From: Xanthobacteraceae bacterium
Lineage (GTDB): Bacteria > Pseudomonadota > Alphaproteobacteria > Rhizobiales > Xanthobacteraceae
Assembly (NCBI GenBank): GCA_030043175.1
Contig: JASHYD010000023.1
Span: 1-5,039 of the forward strand
Reading direction: 5' to 3'
DNA: 5,039 nucleotides
Under the pieces are notes generated by a model, which was given only the letters and a program-made list of their open reading frames with translations, was not told the DNA's origin and searched no databases. The position numbers and the translations under genes were made by a program. This document shows, piece after piece, positions 1 through 5,039 of this stretch. How positions within the stretch are numbered: the stretch's first letter is position 1; the number at the start of each line of letters is the position of its first letter.

Positions 1-695
1 ATCTCCGAGCGTGTCGCTGTGGTGACGGCCAGCGCGCGAAGCTTGCCGTCTCGAATGTAGTCGATCGCTTGGGGTATCGTGTCGAACATGACCTGCACCC
101 GACCATCAAGCAAATCGATCAAAGCAGGTGCGCCGCCACGGTACGGCACGTGGACCATGTCGATTCCCGCCATCATCTTAAACAGCTCGCCGATCACATG
201 AAGCGAGCTGCCCGTGCCGCCCGACGCATAACTGAGCTTACCCGGATTCGCTTTGGCATAGGCGATGAACTCGGGAACGGTATTCGCCGGCACTGACGGG
301 TTTATCTCCATGACATTGGGCACACGCACCATGCCGGCAACCATCGTTAGATCGCGGACTGGGCTGAACCTGAGCTTTTGGTGCAGCGTCGCATTGATGG
401 CGTTGGCGGCGAGCACCACAAGTATTGTGTAGCCGTCTGGCGTCGCGCGCACGACCGCCTCGGTGGCGACGTCGCCCGAAGCGCCTGGCTTGTTTTCAAC
501 AATGAATTGCTGGCCTAAAAATTCCGATAGCGCTCGTGCGACGATGCGCGTCACGATATCTACCGATCCACCTGGAGCGAGCCCAAGCGCTACCCGTACG
601 GGCCGGACCGGATAATCCTCAGCGAGGGCGACGCGCGGAAAAAGTGGGACCGAAACGATGGCCATACGTAGGAGCTTACGCCGCGAAAGTGTCAT
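1..695 (-). CDS. Bug/TctC-family tripartite tricarboxylate transporter substrate-binding protein (partial, C-terminus off the left edge)
   Basis: The frame is open from an ATG at 695 to the left edge, giving 231 codons of a family that is usually about 320 residues. Residues 1-25 form an export signal: SRRKLLRM at 4-11 resembles a twin-arginine motif, a hydrophobic stretch follows, and cleavage is likely after VALA. The mature start EDYPVRPVRV, the APGGSVDIVTR loop (40-50), VENKPGASG (67-74), TPDGYTIL (85-92), the NPGKLSYASGGTGSS segment (150-164) and VHVPYRGGAPALIDLL (181-196) are all family hallmarks. Such proteins act in the periplasm, binding carboxylates or related small acids and presenting them to a TctAB-type permease; many are orphans. 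No permease is visible here, and the ligand cannot be predicted. Only a weak AGGA lies just before the start, and no stop or frameshift interrupts the frame. Confidence 0.93.
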   Translation of the reverse strand, partial: MTLSRRKLLRMAIVSVPLFPRVALAEDYPVRPVRVALGLAPGGSVDIVTRIVARALSEFLGQQFIVENKPGASGDVATEAVVRATPDGYTILVVLAANAINATLHQKLRFSPVRDLTMVAGMVRVPNVMEINPSVPANTVPEFIAYAKANPGKLSYASGGTGSSLHVIGELFKMMAGIDMVHVPYRGGAPALIDLLDGRVQVMFDTIPQAIDYIRDGKLRALAVTTATRSE

Positions 696-902
696 GTCCT
701 GCGCCAGTCGGCAAATTTACCTTAGCCCGAAGTCATTCGAGACTCCCCAATTTGTAAGCCCGCACCGTATGACGGACAAGGTGGAATCTGCAGCCTCTTA
801 AGTGGGGCCGGGGTATTACGGTATAGGCCCGAGAGTTGTCGAGTTCGATCCTGGATTGGACCGTCTCCTGTTGGCCTTTCCTTCCCTCATCGGGCGCTTG
901 GC
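696..902. other. Gene-poor spacer upstream of the Bug-type gene
   Basis: About 200 bases hold no gene I can recognise. A plus-strand GTG-started frame (802-987) crosses the right half; it has no ribosome binding site and no family resemblance, so I do not call it. The promoter of the minus-strand Bug-type gene should lie in this stretch, but I could not pick a convincing -35/-10 pair. Confidence 0.4.
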
Positions 903-1072
903 CTACATGCCAAACCTGGGGTCGACCTGCAGGTTTTTGATCAGGGGCGTACCGGGTTTCATCGCCGGCGCGGGACGGAGCATGTGAGCATCGCAGAAAG
1001 TAAAACGGCGATGGACAAAAAGGCGGTAGCCAACAAAGAACGGGCGTATTTTGTTACAGTGAGACCTCCCAT
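903..1072 (-). pseudogene. Remnant of a small exported protein: signal peptide with lost start and a frameshift
   Basis: From 1072 to 959 the minus strand reads a 37-residue frame whose residues 6-27 (VTKYARSLLATAFLSIAVLLSA) are a typical signal peptide: a basic start followed by a hydrophobic core. The ATG at 1072 is a poor start, because the strong ribosome binding site GGGAGGT lies just after it. Six bases beyond that site the in-frame codon is GTA at 1057-1055, where an ATG or GTG would be expected. At about 985-990 the coding impression moves to another frame, which reads DAHMLRPAPAMKPGTPL and ends at a TAG (905-903). I infer a small periplasmic or secreted peptide gene that lost its start and its frame. 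I recognise no family. It could also be a translated 37-residue leader. Confidence 0.4.
1064..1070 (-). promoter_or_regulatory. Strong Shine-Dalgarno sequence without a start codon at the expected distance
   Basis: The minus strand reads GGGAGGT, a near-perfect match to the 16S anti-Shine-Dalgarno sequence, followed by six bases (CTCACT) and then GTA. The spacing is ideal for initiation at that codon, which is not a normal start. The only nearby ATG overlaps the upstream edge of the site and so could not use it. Confidence 0.5.
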
Positions 1073-1097
1073 TTCTTTAAAGTTTGACGACGGTAGC

Positions 1098-1126
1098 ATA
1101 TCATTATCGCTGCATCAAAACCACAA
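1098..1126 (-). promoter_or_regulatory. Possible sigma-70-type promoter before the exported-peptide remnant
   Basis: On the minus strand TTGTGG (1126-1121) is followed after 17 bases by TGATAT (1103-1098). These are a fair -35 and a weak -10 element, in an A+T-rich patch that contrasts with the G+C-rich surroundings. Transcription would begin some 20 bases before the ribosome binding site at 1070. The match is modest and may be chance. Confidence 0.22.
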
Positions 1127-1568
1127 AGCTCCGGTATCGCCAAGGTGAATATAAGACGGGTGCCGTCCCGCACGTATTTTGAGGAAGATATTTGCGGAAT
1201 ACCGGCGCTCGCCGCGCCTGTCACGGCGTGAGGATCCCGGCGTTCCTTGATCGGACGCGGCTTCGGCCGCAAACGACCCGTCATGACGGCACCGTCGTTG
1301 AGAAATCCACTCAGACGGCAAGCCAACGGCAGAGTGACCAGGACCAAGGCCGCGATCAGTAGCATCGCGGCAGGAATACCAACGACATCGCCGACGAGCC
1401 CATACATGGCAGGCGACAGCGCTCCGGCCCCGATCGTCAGGGTGTAGAAGAGCCCGAAGGCACGCTGCCGTTTATCGGCTGGTGCTAGCTCAGGGACGGT
1501 GCCGTAGAGCACCGAAGACGTGCCATTCAAGGCAATGCCGATGGCCGGCAGCGCTGCGAGCGCTGCTC

Positions 1569-1600
1569 CTAGCGCATGTTTCCCGGGAAACATGGGCTAG
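1569..1600. repeat. Perfect 20-bp palindrome inside a 32-bp near-palindrome, parS/Noc-site-like
   Basis: Positions 1575-1594 read CATGTTTCCCGGGAAACATG, which is its own reverse complement. Skipping one mismatched pair (1574/1595), the symmetry continues for five more pairs to 1569 and 1600. The inner 16 bases, TGTTTCCCGGGAAACA, share the outer TGTTT/AAACA of the ParB site parS (TGTTTCACGTGAAACA) and the CCCGGG centre of the Noc-binding site (ATTTCCCGGGAAAT). It sits at the exact point where helix-2 sequence of the transporter remnant stops and C-terminal helices begin. With no loop and no T-run it is not a standard terminator. Confidence 0.75.
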
Positions 1601-1828
1601 CGGCAGAATAAGCGACGTGGCGATCGCAAGCGCGGTCACGCCCTCCATTGCAGTGACGGTCTTTAGCTACGGAGCGGTGAGCATCGCCGTGTCCGTAGGG
1701 ATCGGAACGCCCATCGCGAGCGACAGAGCGATAACGATGATTGCCACGATCGCCGCCCCGATGACGAAACGGTAGTCGGGTGCTTCCTGCGCACGATCGC
1801 GCCGGCCGCGAGTCTCCATGCGTGCCAT

Positions 1829-2282
1829 TGAGAGCCTCAGGCTAGAACTTGTGGGAAGTTAAGTCGGAGTCTGGCTGGCAGGCAGCCCAAACGCGACGGG
1901 ATGCGCGGGTCGATTGTGCATGACGCTGCCGATGAAAAGCACGTGCACACGTGATGATGCAAGTATGGGACATGTTTGCCGCCAGTTATAGCCAGCCAGA
2001 GTCGGTTATCAGTATTGTTCGCGCTTTTGAAGATCCGCGCGTCCTCCGTTCGGAGGAGAAGCGGCCCGCGAGCCGAAGAAACCGCATACCGTGCTGCTTC
2101 GTAACTCCTGCGCACGACATGATTGTCTATTGGACAACTTGACGGTGCAGGGCATGGCTGCGTTTGATACTGGCTGCGGCCCGCGTGAATGAACCGTCTC
2201 ACGAGGGTTATCATTTCACGTTATCGGTGCGCTGGCTCACCGCTTTGCCGCGCTGACAATAAGTGGCCAGCATATGGTCGGA
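1829..2282. other. Long stretch without a convincing gene, between the transporter remnant and the regulator
   Basis: About 450 bases separate the minus-strand transporter start from the end of the minus-strand regulator. Minus- and plus-strand frames of 125 and 63 codons exist here, but their composition (many His, Cys, Ser and Pro; no domains) argues against coding. Small symmetrical elements are visible: CACGTG twice with two bases between (1940-1953), a 7-bp hairpin TCCTCCG/CGGAGGA (2042-2057) and TTGTC-N5-GACAA (2123-2137). The transporter promoter presumably lies at the left end. I see no clear terminator for the regulator just left of its stop at 2283. Confidence 0.45.
2123..2137. promoter_or_regulatory. 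Inverted repeat TTGTC-N5-GACAA, possible operator
   Basis: The plus strand reads TTGTC TATTG GACAA, with perfect 5-bp arms and a 5-bp spacer. The shape is that of a dimer-binding operator of the kind GntR-type repressors use. It lies about 295 bases upstream of the transporter remnant's start and 146 bases beyond the regulator's stop, so it does not clearly belong to either. It is short enough to be chance. Confidence 0.25.
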
Positions 2283-3449
2283 TCAGCCGCGGAACGGATT
2301 GGAGAAGCCCGCAACGACCTTGACGAGGTCGGCCTGACGCCTGGCGCCGATTTTTTGGTAAAGGCGGCCGAGATGCGTCTTGACCGTGGTTTCGGCGACC
2401 CCCAGCGCCTCCGCGACCTCGGGAACACCGCCGACCTCGACCACGGCAAGCAGAACGCGCAGTTCGCTCGGCGTGAGCTTATAGGCCTTTGCGATTGCGT
2501 CAGGGGCGGAAGGCATACCGAGTGCCACCTTGTCCACGAACAGAGCTGCAACGGCGGCACGGCCTGCGTCGGCTCTTCGGCGGTCCCGCGATGTCAGCGG
2601 GAGCACATGTGCGACGTACCGCCCGCCGTCGCGCGTTACGAGCGGCACTGCAATCCCCCTGGCGTCGATTGCGGTAACACCGTTACCGGCACTTGCAAAT
2701 ATGTCGGCCAAGGTCAGGCTCGCGTGCCGATCGCCGGTCGTCAGTCGTCCGCTTGAGATGCGGAGGATATCGGCCTCCTTGAGCATAGCGCGGCCCGCTG
2801 CATTGGCGTGCACGAGGCGGCCGGTTGCCTCGACCAGGAACATGCCGGCGCCAAGGCCGTCGAGGGTGTCGGTGAGGGTCGCGGCTTCTGCCTTCTTCAG
2901 CTCGATCACCTTGCCGATAAGAGTGGCGCGTCGAATGTGGGGGACAATGAGTCTCATGTGCCGACGCGCTTCGCTGTCCGGACCGCAACGCTCATCACGG
3001 GATATGCTGAGCATGACAAGCGTCGTCGCCGACTTGTCCACTATGGCATGGAGGCAGTCCGCCAGGCCTTGTGGCCGCATCCATTCTCGGTGGAAACGCG
3101 TTTCGAGAAATTCATCGTAGCGAAGAAGATCCCCGGCGGCGATCGGAGCCCCGATCTCCGAAAAGTGATAGCCCATCATCACCGGGTCGAACTTGATGTA
3201 TTTGTCGTGATAAAGTTTCTCGTATCGCGGCTCCATGCCGTACACGTGGGCGACGCTCGCGACTTTGTTGGCAACGTCCGTGGAATAGAGCGCAGCCGCC
3301 GGGCCGCCGACGAGGCGGGCGGTTTGGGCGAGTACGGTGACCCACCGCGACGGTTCCAGCGCCGCATCGTAGATGTCGCCTATCAGCGCCGAAAATCTTT
3401 CCGCCTCGCGCGTGCAATTCCACGGCTTTTTCTTTTTCCAACAGCGCAT
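2283..3449 (-). CDS. LuxR-family transcriptional regulator with PAS-like sensor region and C-terminal helix-turn-helix
   Basis: This 388-residue protein is the only complete, undamaged gene in the window. Residues 14-190 form a sensor-like N-terminal region found in many rhizobial LuxR-type regulators; FSALIGDIYDAALEPSRW (19-36) opens it. Residues 195-285 look like a PAS domain (LDGLGAGMFLVEATGRLVHAN at 196-216). Residues 322-383 are the GerE/LuxR DNA-binding domain: LTPSELRVL (325-333), a scaffold helix around VPEVAEALG and the recognition helix VAETTVKTHLGRLYQKIG (351-368). There is no receiver aspartate pocket and no clear acyl-homoserine-lactone domain, so the signal is unknown. The ATG at 3449 has GGAG nine bases upstream. 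The first dozen residues (two Trp, two Cys, four Lys) look unnatural and the true start may differ. A CRP-type site lies 55-70 bases upstream. No target genes are evident, since both neighbours are broken. Confidence 0.93.
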   Translation of the reverse strand: MRCWKKKKPWNCTREAERFSALIGDIYDAALEPSRWVTVLAQTARLVGGPAAALYSTDVANKVASVAHVYGMEPRYEKLYHDKYIKFDPVMMGYHFSEIGAPIAAGDLLRYDEFLETRFHREWMRPQGLADCLHAIVDKSATTLVMLSISRDERCGPDSEARRHMRLIVPHIRRATLIGKVIELKKAEAATLTDTLDGLGAGMFLVEATGRLVHANAAGRAMLKEADILRISSGRLTTGDRHASLTLADIFASAGNGVTAIDARGIAVPLVTRDGGRYVAHVLPLTSRDRRRADAGRAAVAALFVDKVALGMPSAPDAIAKAYKLTPSELRVLLAVVEVGGVPEVAEALGVAETTVKTHLGRLYQKIGARRQADLVKVVAGFSNPFRG

Positions 3450-3503
3450 AGCAAAATGCTCCGTTCCGGCGTCTTCACCATCGCAGGTTCAGCCACACAC
3501 CAA

Positions 3504-3519
3504 TGTGAGGTAGGTCACA
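3504..3519. promoter_or_regulatory. Perfect CRP-type site TGTGA-N6-TCACA upstream of the LuxR-type gene
   Basis: The sequence TGTGAGGTAGGTCACA has both half-sites of the cAMP-receptor-protein core consensus with the exact six-base spacer. Its centre lies 62 bases before the regulator's ATG, in the 159-base gap between that gene and the decayed acetyltransferase. This position would suit activation of, or control over, the regulator by a CRP/FNR-superfamily protein. I found no good -10 element at the spacing expected for a class II site, so the mode of action is open. The same palindrome could serve another dimeric regulator. Confidence 0.5.
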
Positions 3520-3608
3520 CCAAACCGGATTGTGCATCCGTGACGGTTGTGTACCCCAGAAAGCTTCCGGCCTTGCGCCACTCTGGGTCGGCCAACGCCG
3601 GCATCACA

Positions 3609-3949
3609 TCAATCCCTCGTTGCGGGTTCTGGGCGTGGGTTGAGTGGGAGGGCCATGAGCACTTCGTCGAAGTATTCGCTTCCGACTTTCAGGGCCCACC
3701 GCTCCAAGCCGTATTCCTCGAATCCAGCCGCGCTGTAAAGTCGACGAGCGACGACGTTTGAAGCCACCACCGTCAAACGAACTGGTTCGACGAGAGGCCG
3801 GGCGTGAGCAACGACGGGTTGCTTGAGGGCTGCCGCTAAGCCCGTCCCGCGCGCCTCGGCTGAACGAACAGTCCCCACAACACGCCCTTATGCCGCAACT
3901 TCGCGGGGTCCTGCACGGCAAATCGGGCCCAACGCTCGGGTCGCCCCAT
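3609..3949 (-). pseudogene. GNAT-family N-acetyltransferase, truncated and frameshifted
   Basis: One minus-strand frame (from 3949 down to 3857) reads FAVQDPAKLRHKGVLWGLFVQP, the beta-4 strand region before the acetyl-CoA loop. The coding sense then jumps to the next frame at 3857, reading EARGTGLAAAL (the R/Q-x-x-G-x-G/A pyrophosphate-binding motif), then VRLTVVASNVVARRLYSAAGFEEYG and a C-terminus ending at a TGA (3611-3609). Restoring one base between the codons for P and E would join the two parts, so a single-base deletion at about 3857-3859 explains the break. About 110 residues are left of a family usually 150-190 long, and the N-terminal third is missing. The family transfers acetyl groups from acetyl-CoA to amines; the substrate is unknown. 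The downstream frame could start at an ATG (3878) and give 89 residues, but that would lack much of the fold. Confidence 0.8.
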
Positions 3950-3956
3950 GTTTTTT

Positions 3957-4172
3957 TCAGGGTCGCCGCCGAGCCACCGGCCGTTGCTCCCCACCGAAGT
4001 GCTCGGCAATTGGGGCGCAGGGAGTACGTTGGCTGCGCTGCCGATATTGCCGCTGCCGCGGCAAATTCACCTCACTGTTCTTGAAACCCTGCACCTTTTC
4101 GGCCAAGAGCGCCACGTGATGCGGCCATTTTGCGCTTGAGATCGCCCGCGGGTGATTTCGCCTTTGCGGCGG
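3957..4172 (-). pseudogene. Possible degenerate small conserved ORF
   Basis: The minus-strand frame open from 4172 to a TGA at 3959-3957 has no ATG. It begins with coding-like sequence (WPHHVALLAEKVQGFKNSEV, from 4127) and ends with IAEHFGGEQRPVARRRP (from 4010). Between them the plausible reading moves to another frame that reads EFAAAAAISAAQPTYSLR. From memory, small proteins of rhizobia have a similar order of blocks, including a C-terminal motif like AEAFxxRFGGE; the match is impressionistic. If right, two compensating frameshifts and an internal loss have killed it. A 34-codon ATG frame (4176-4072) overlaps it and is the weaker reading. This remnant directly abuts the truncated acetyltransferase, so the junction may be a recombination point. 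Confidence 0.3.
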
Positions 4173-4371
4173 TCATCGCCGTATCGCCAAGGAAGGCAAC
4201 TTAGGCGCCACTCGATGCGCGCCCACTATTTCATCAGAGCGGGAAGCGAAATGGTGCAATGGACGCCATCGACCTCCATGGCAAACATCGTTTGCGCCTC
4301 AAATTGATAGGGCGACATCCGTTCGAGCAACTTTCTTCTTTGCCCAGTGCCCTGCGGGTTGGCACCCAAGG

Positions 4372-4650
4372 GCGGCATCTCAACTCGCTATTGCCGCCGT
4401 TGCGGCCATGCTGGCGCACGCGCAATATGCGCCGCCGCCAGTGCCGCAGTGGAACTGCGACGAAGCCCTTGCGCGCTAGGATCAGTTCAGCGAGGCCGCG
4501 AAGATGACAACGATCGGGGCTGAGCGCATCGCGACATTCACCGCCGCGATGCGGGCCCGGATGCAGGGCTGTCAGCGGCGCTATCAGGTCGAAGTGCAGC
4601 GCTGGCAGATGGAAATGCGGCGCGTCGAGGCAACTGACTATGGCCGATGA
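4372..4650 (+). pseudogene. Decayed small exported protein with internal amber codon
   Basis: From about 4372 the plus strand reads a hydrophobic segment, QLAIAAVAAMLAHAQ, with an AHA-Q signal-peptidase-like site. It continues YAPPPVPQWNCDEALAR, hits a TAG (4477-4479) and goes on in the same frame with DQFSEAAKMTTIGAERIATF and an Arg/Gln-rich helical stretch, ending at TGA (4648-4650). Coding sense before and after the TAG in one frame suggests a point mutation of a former sense codon. No ATG, GTG or TTG precedes the signal in this frame, so the start is lost or shifted. An in-frame ATG at 4504 could give a 48-residue fragment. Two cysteines (in NCDE and GCQRR) could pair in the periplasm. 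I do not recognise the family. Its end overlaps the next ORF, as in an operon. Confidence 0.5.
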
Positions 4651-4726
4651 TGAGAAACACGGCCGCGGATTGCGCCACTTCGTGGCAGGACTGTTGATCC
4701 TAGTGTACTGGCGCCGAAATAGATAG
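4640..4726 (+). pseudogene. 5' fragment of a small membrane protein gene, cut by the IS630-type element
   Basis: An ATG at 4640 overlaps the last codons of the preceding frame, the usual sign of translational coupling. The 28-codon reading begins with an acidic and basic start (MADDEKHGRGLRHF) and a hydrophobic run (VAGLLILVY) that would start a membrane helix. It then turns into WRRNR and stops at 4724-4726 within what looks like the left end of the insertion sequence. I infer that the native gene continued and was split at about 4700. The function is unknown. Confidence 0.42.
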
Positions 4727-5039
4727 ACATATCGATTTCCATGTGGTTTACTGGCTGCATGGTGATCTTCAAGCTGAAACCTGCGCAGGAGAAGCTGCTT
4801 GAAATGTGGGTCCGTGCGCACGGCACCCCCCAGCAAGTAGTCACGCGCTGCCGCATCGTGCTGCTGGCGCATCAAGGGTACAGCGACTTGGCCATTGCTG
4901 ATGAACTCGGCGTGAACCGGCATACGTGCCGCCTTTGGCGACGGCGGGTCGTCGCCGAGGGGCCAGAAGGCTTGTGGGAGGTAGCAGAGGGACGAGGACG
5001 CAGACCGCAATCAGGATTGGCGGAACGGATCATCAAAGC
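4701..5039 (+). mobile_element. Left part of an IS630-type insertion sequence (right end outside window)
   Basis: The transposase frame and the abrupt end of the preceding coding sequence place the left border at about 4701-4710, in the stretch TAGTGTACTGGCGCCG. IS630/Tc1-mariner elements duplicate a TA dinucleotide, and two TA steps (4701 and 4707) are candidate junctions. The terminal inverted repeat cannot be confirmed because the other end is not present, so the boundary is approximate. Confidence 0.6.
4741..5039 (+). CDS. IS630-family transposase, N-terminal part (runs off the right edge)
   Basis: Ninety-nine codons are open from an ATG at 4741 to the edge; a second in-frame ATG at 4759 (MVIFKLKPAQEKLLE) may be the real start, and neither has a good ribosome binding site. 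Residues 35-70 form a helix-turn-helix: TRCRIVLLAHQGYSDLAIAD followed by ELGVNRHTCRLWRRR, which binds the element's ends. EGPEGLWEVAEGRGRRPQ (73-90) matches the linker that IS630 transposases carry before a second DNA-binding domain. The DDE catalytic residues lie beyond the window, so activity cannot be judged. The visible frame is intact, unlike the older genes to its left, which suggests a fairly recent insertion. Confidence 0.88.
   Translation, partial: MWFTGCMVIFKLKPAQEKLLEMWVRAHGTPQQVVTRCRIVLLAHQGYSDLAIADELGVNRHTCRLWRRRVVAEGPEGLWEVAEGRGRRPQSGLAERIIK

Larger units (their letters stand above)
1054..1828 (-). pseudogene. Major facilitator superfamily transporter, internally deleted and frameshifted
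   Basis: An ATG at 1828, preceded by GAGG at six bases, opens a 53-codon frame. It has a basic cytoplasmic start, a first helix (about residues 22-40, FVIGAAIVAIIVIALSLAMG) and a loop, and then stops at a TAG (1669-1667). Translation past the TAG continues with helix-2-like sequence ending in LILPLA at 1595. Beyond the palindrome, another frame (1593 down to 1054, 179 codons) carries the last helices: LGAALAALPAIGIALNGTSS, the RAFGLFYTLTIGAGALSP segment and AAMLLIAALVLVTLPLA. The family is about 400 residues with 12 helices; roughly helices 3-9 are absent. After residue 105 of the second frame the protein becomes hydrophilic and unlike the family, so the native stop seems lost. The two ends could come from one gene or from two related ones; I cannot decide. 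The substrate is unknown. Confidence 0.8.

Noticed and set aside
830..860. A tRNA T-arm-like segment (GAGTTCGATCCTGG)
   Set aside because: The stem has a mismatch, and no acceptor stem, D-arm or anticodon arm can be folded around it.
802..987. A 61-codon plus-strand frame starting with GTG
   Set aside because: No ribosome binding site and no known family. It overlaps the minus-strand exported-peptide remnant, and I cannot prefer either strongly, but the signal peptide on the minus strand is the better signal.
2042..2057. Hairpin TCCTCCG-TT-CGGAGGA as a terminator
   Set aside because: There is no T-run on either strand after it, the loop is only two bases, and it is more than 200 bases from the nearest stop codon.
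1837..2214. A 125-codon minus-strand frame in the gap before the regulator
   Set aside because: It has scattered Cys, His and Pro residues, no hydrophobic or domain pattern and no good ribosome binding site.
3555..3587. CCCAGA/TCTGGG stem downstream of the acetyltransferase remnant as a terminator
   Set aside because: The stem is six pairs with a 21-base loop and no T-run; too weak to call.
2808..3761. A 317-codon plus-strand frame antisense to the LuxR-type gene
   Set aside because: The minus strand has clear PAS-like and helix-turn-helix motifs over the same bases. The plus frame has no recognisable domain and extends into the intergenic region and the acetyltransferase remnant.
4234..5010. 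A 258-codon minus-strand frame opposite the IS and the exported-protein remnant
   Set aside because: It is antisense to the recognisable transposase, is rich in Arg, His, Pro and Cys, and has no domain; it is a shadow of the plus-strand codon pattern.
1..5039. CRISPR array, rRNA, replication or conjugation genes
   Set aside because: I saw no regularly spaced repeats, no rRNA-like sequence, and no relaxase, replicase or integrase motif on either strand.

Overview
The window reads like accessory DNA from an alphaproteobacterium, most likely Bradyrhizobium or a close relative. The pointers are a tripartite tricarboxylate (Bug/TctC-type) binding protein, a LuxR-type regulator whose C-terminal sequence is of the Bradyrhizobium kind, an IS630-type transposase and a moderately high G+C content. 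The genus is inferred from memory of these families; no search was run. The density of broken genes resembles a symbiosis-island or genomic-island margin.

Layout, left to right. Positions 1-695 (minus) hold the N-terminal 231 codons of a Bug/TctC solute-binding protein that runs off the left edge. Positions 903-1072 (minus) hold a tiny exported-peptide remnant; a strong Shine-Dalgarno sequence faces a GTA codon where a start codon would be expected. Positions 1054-1828 (minus) are the wreck of a major facilitator gene: its first helices and last helices are joined, the middle is missing, and a perfect 20-bp palindrome sits exactly at the junction. Positions 1829-2282 show no convincing gene.

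Positions 2283-3449 (minus) carry the one complete, apparently healthy gene, a 388-residue LuxR-family regulator. Upstream of it lies a perfect TGTGA-N6-TCACA site. Positions 3609-3949 (minus) are a GNAT acetyltransferase remnant with a single-base frameshift, and 3957-4172 (minus) is probably a degenerate small conserved ORF. On the plus strand, 4372-4650 is a decayed exported protein with an internal stop. A second ORF overlaps its end at 4640 and loses coding character where an IS630-type element begins. The transposase reads from 4741 through the right edge.

I see no coherent multi-gene pathway. The picture is gene decay around one intact regulator. The features that best deserve follow-up are the parS/Noc-like palindrome at the transporter deletion junction, the CRP-type site before the intact regulator, and the decayed exported-protein pair cut by the insertion sequence.
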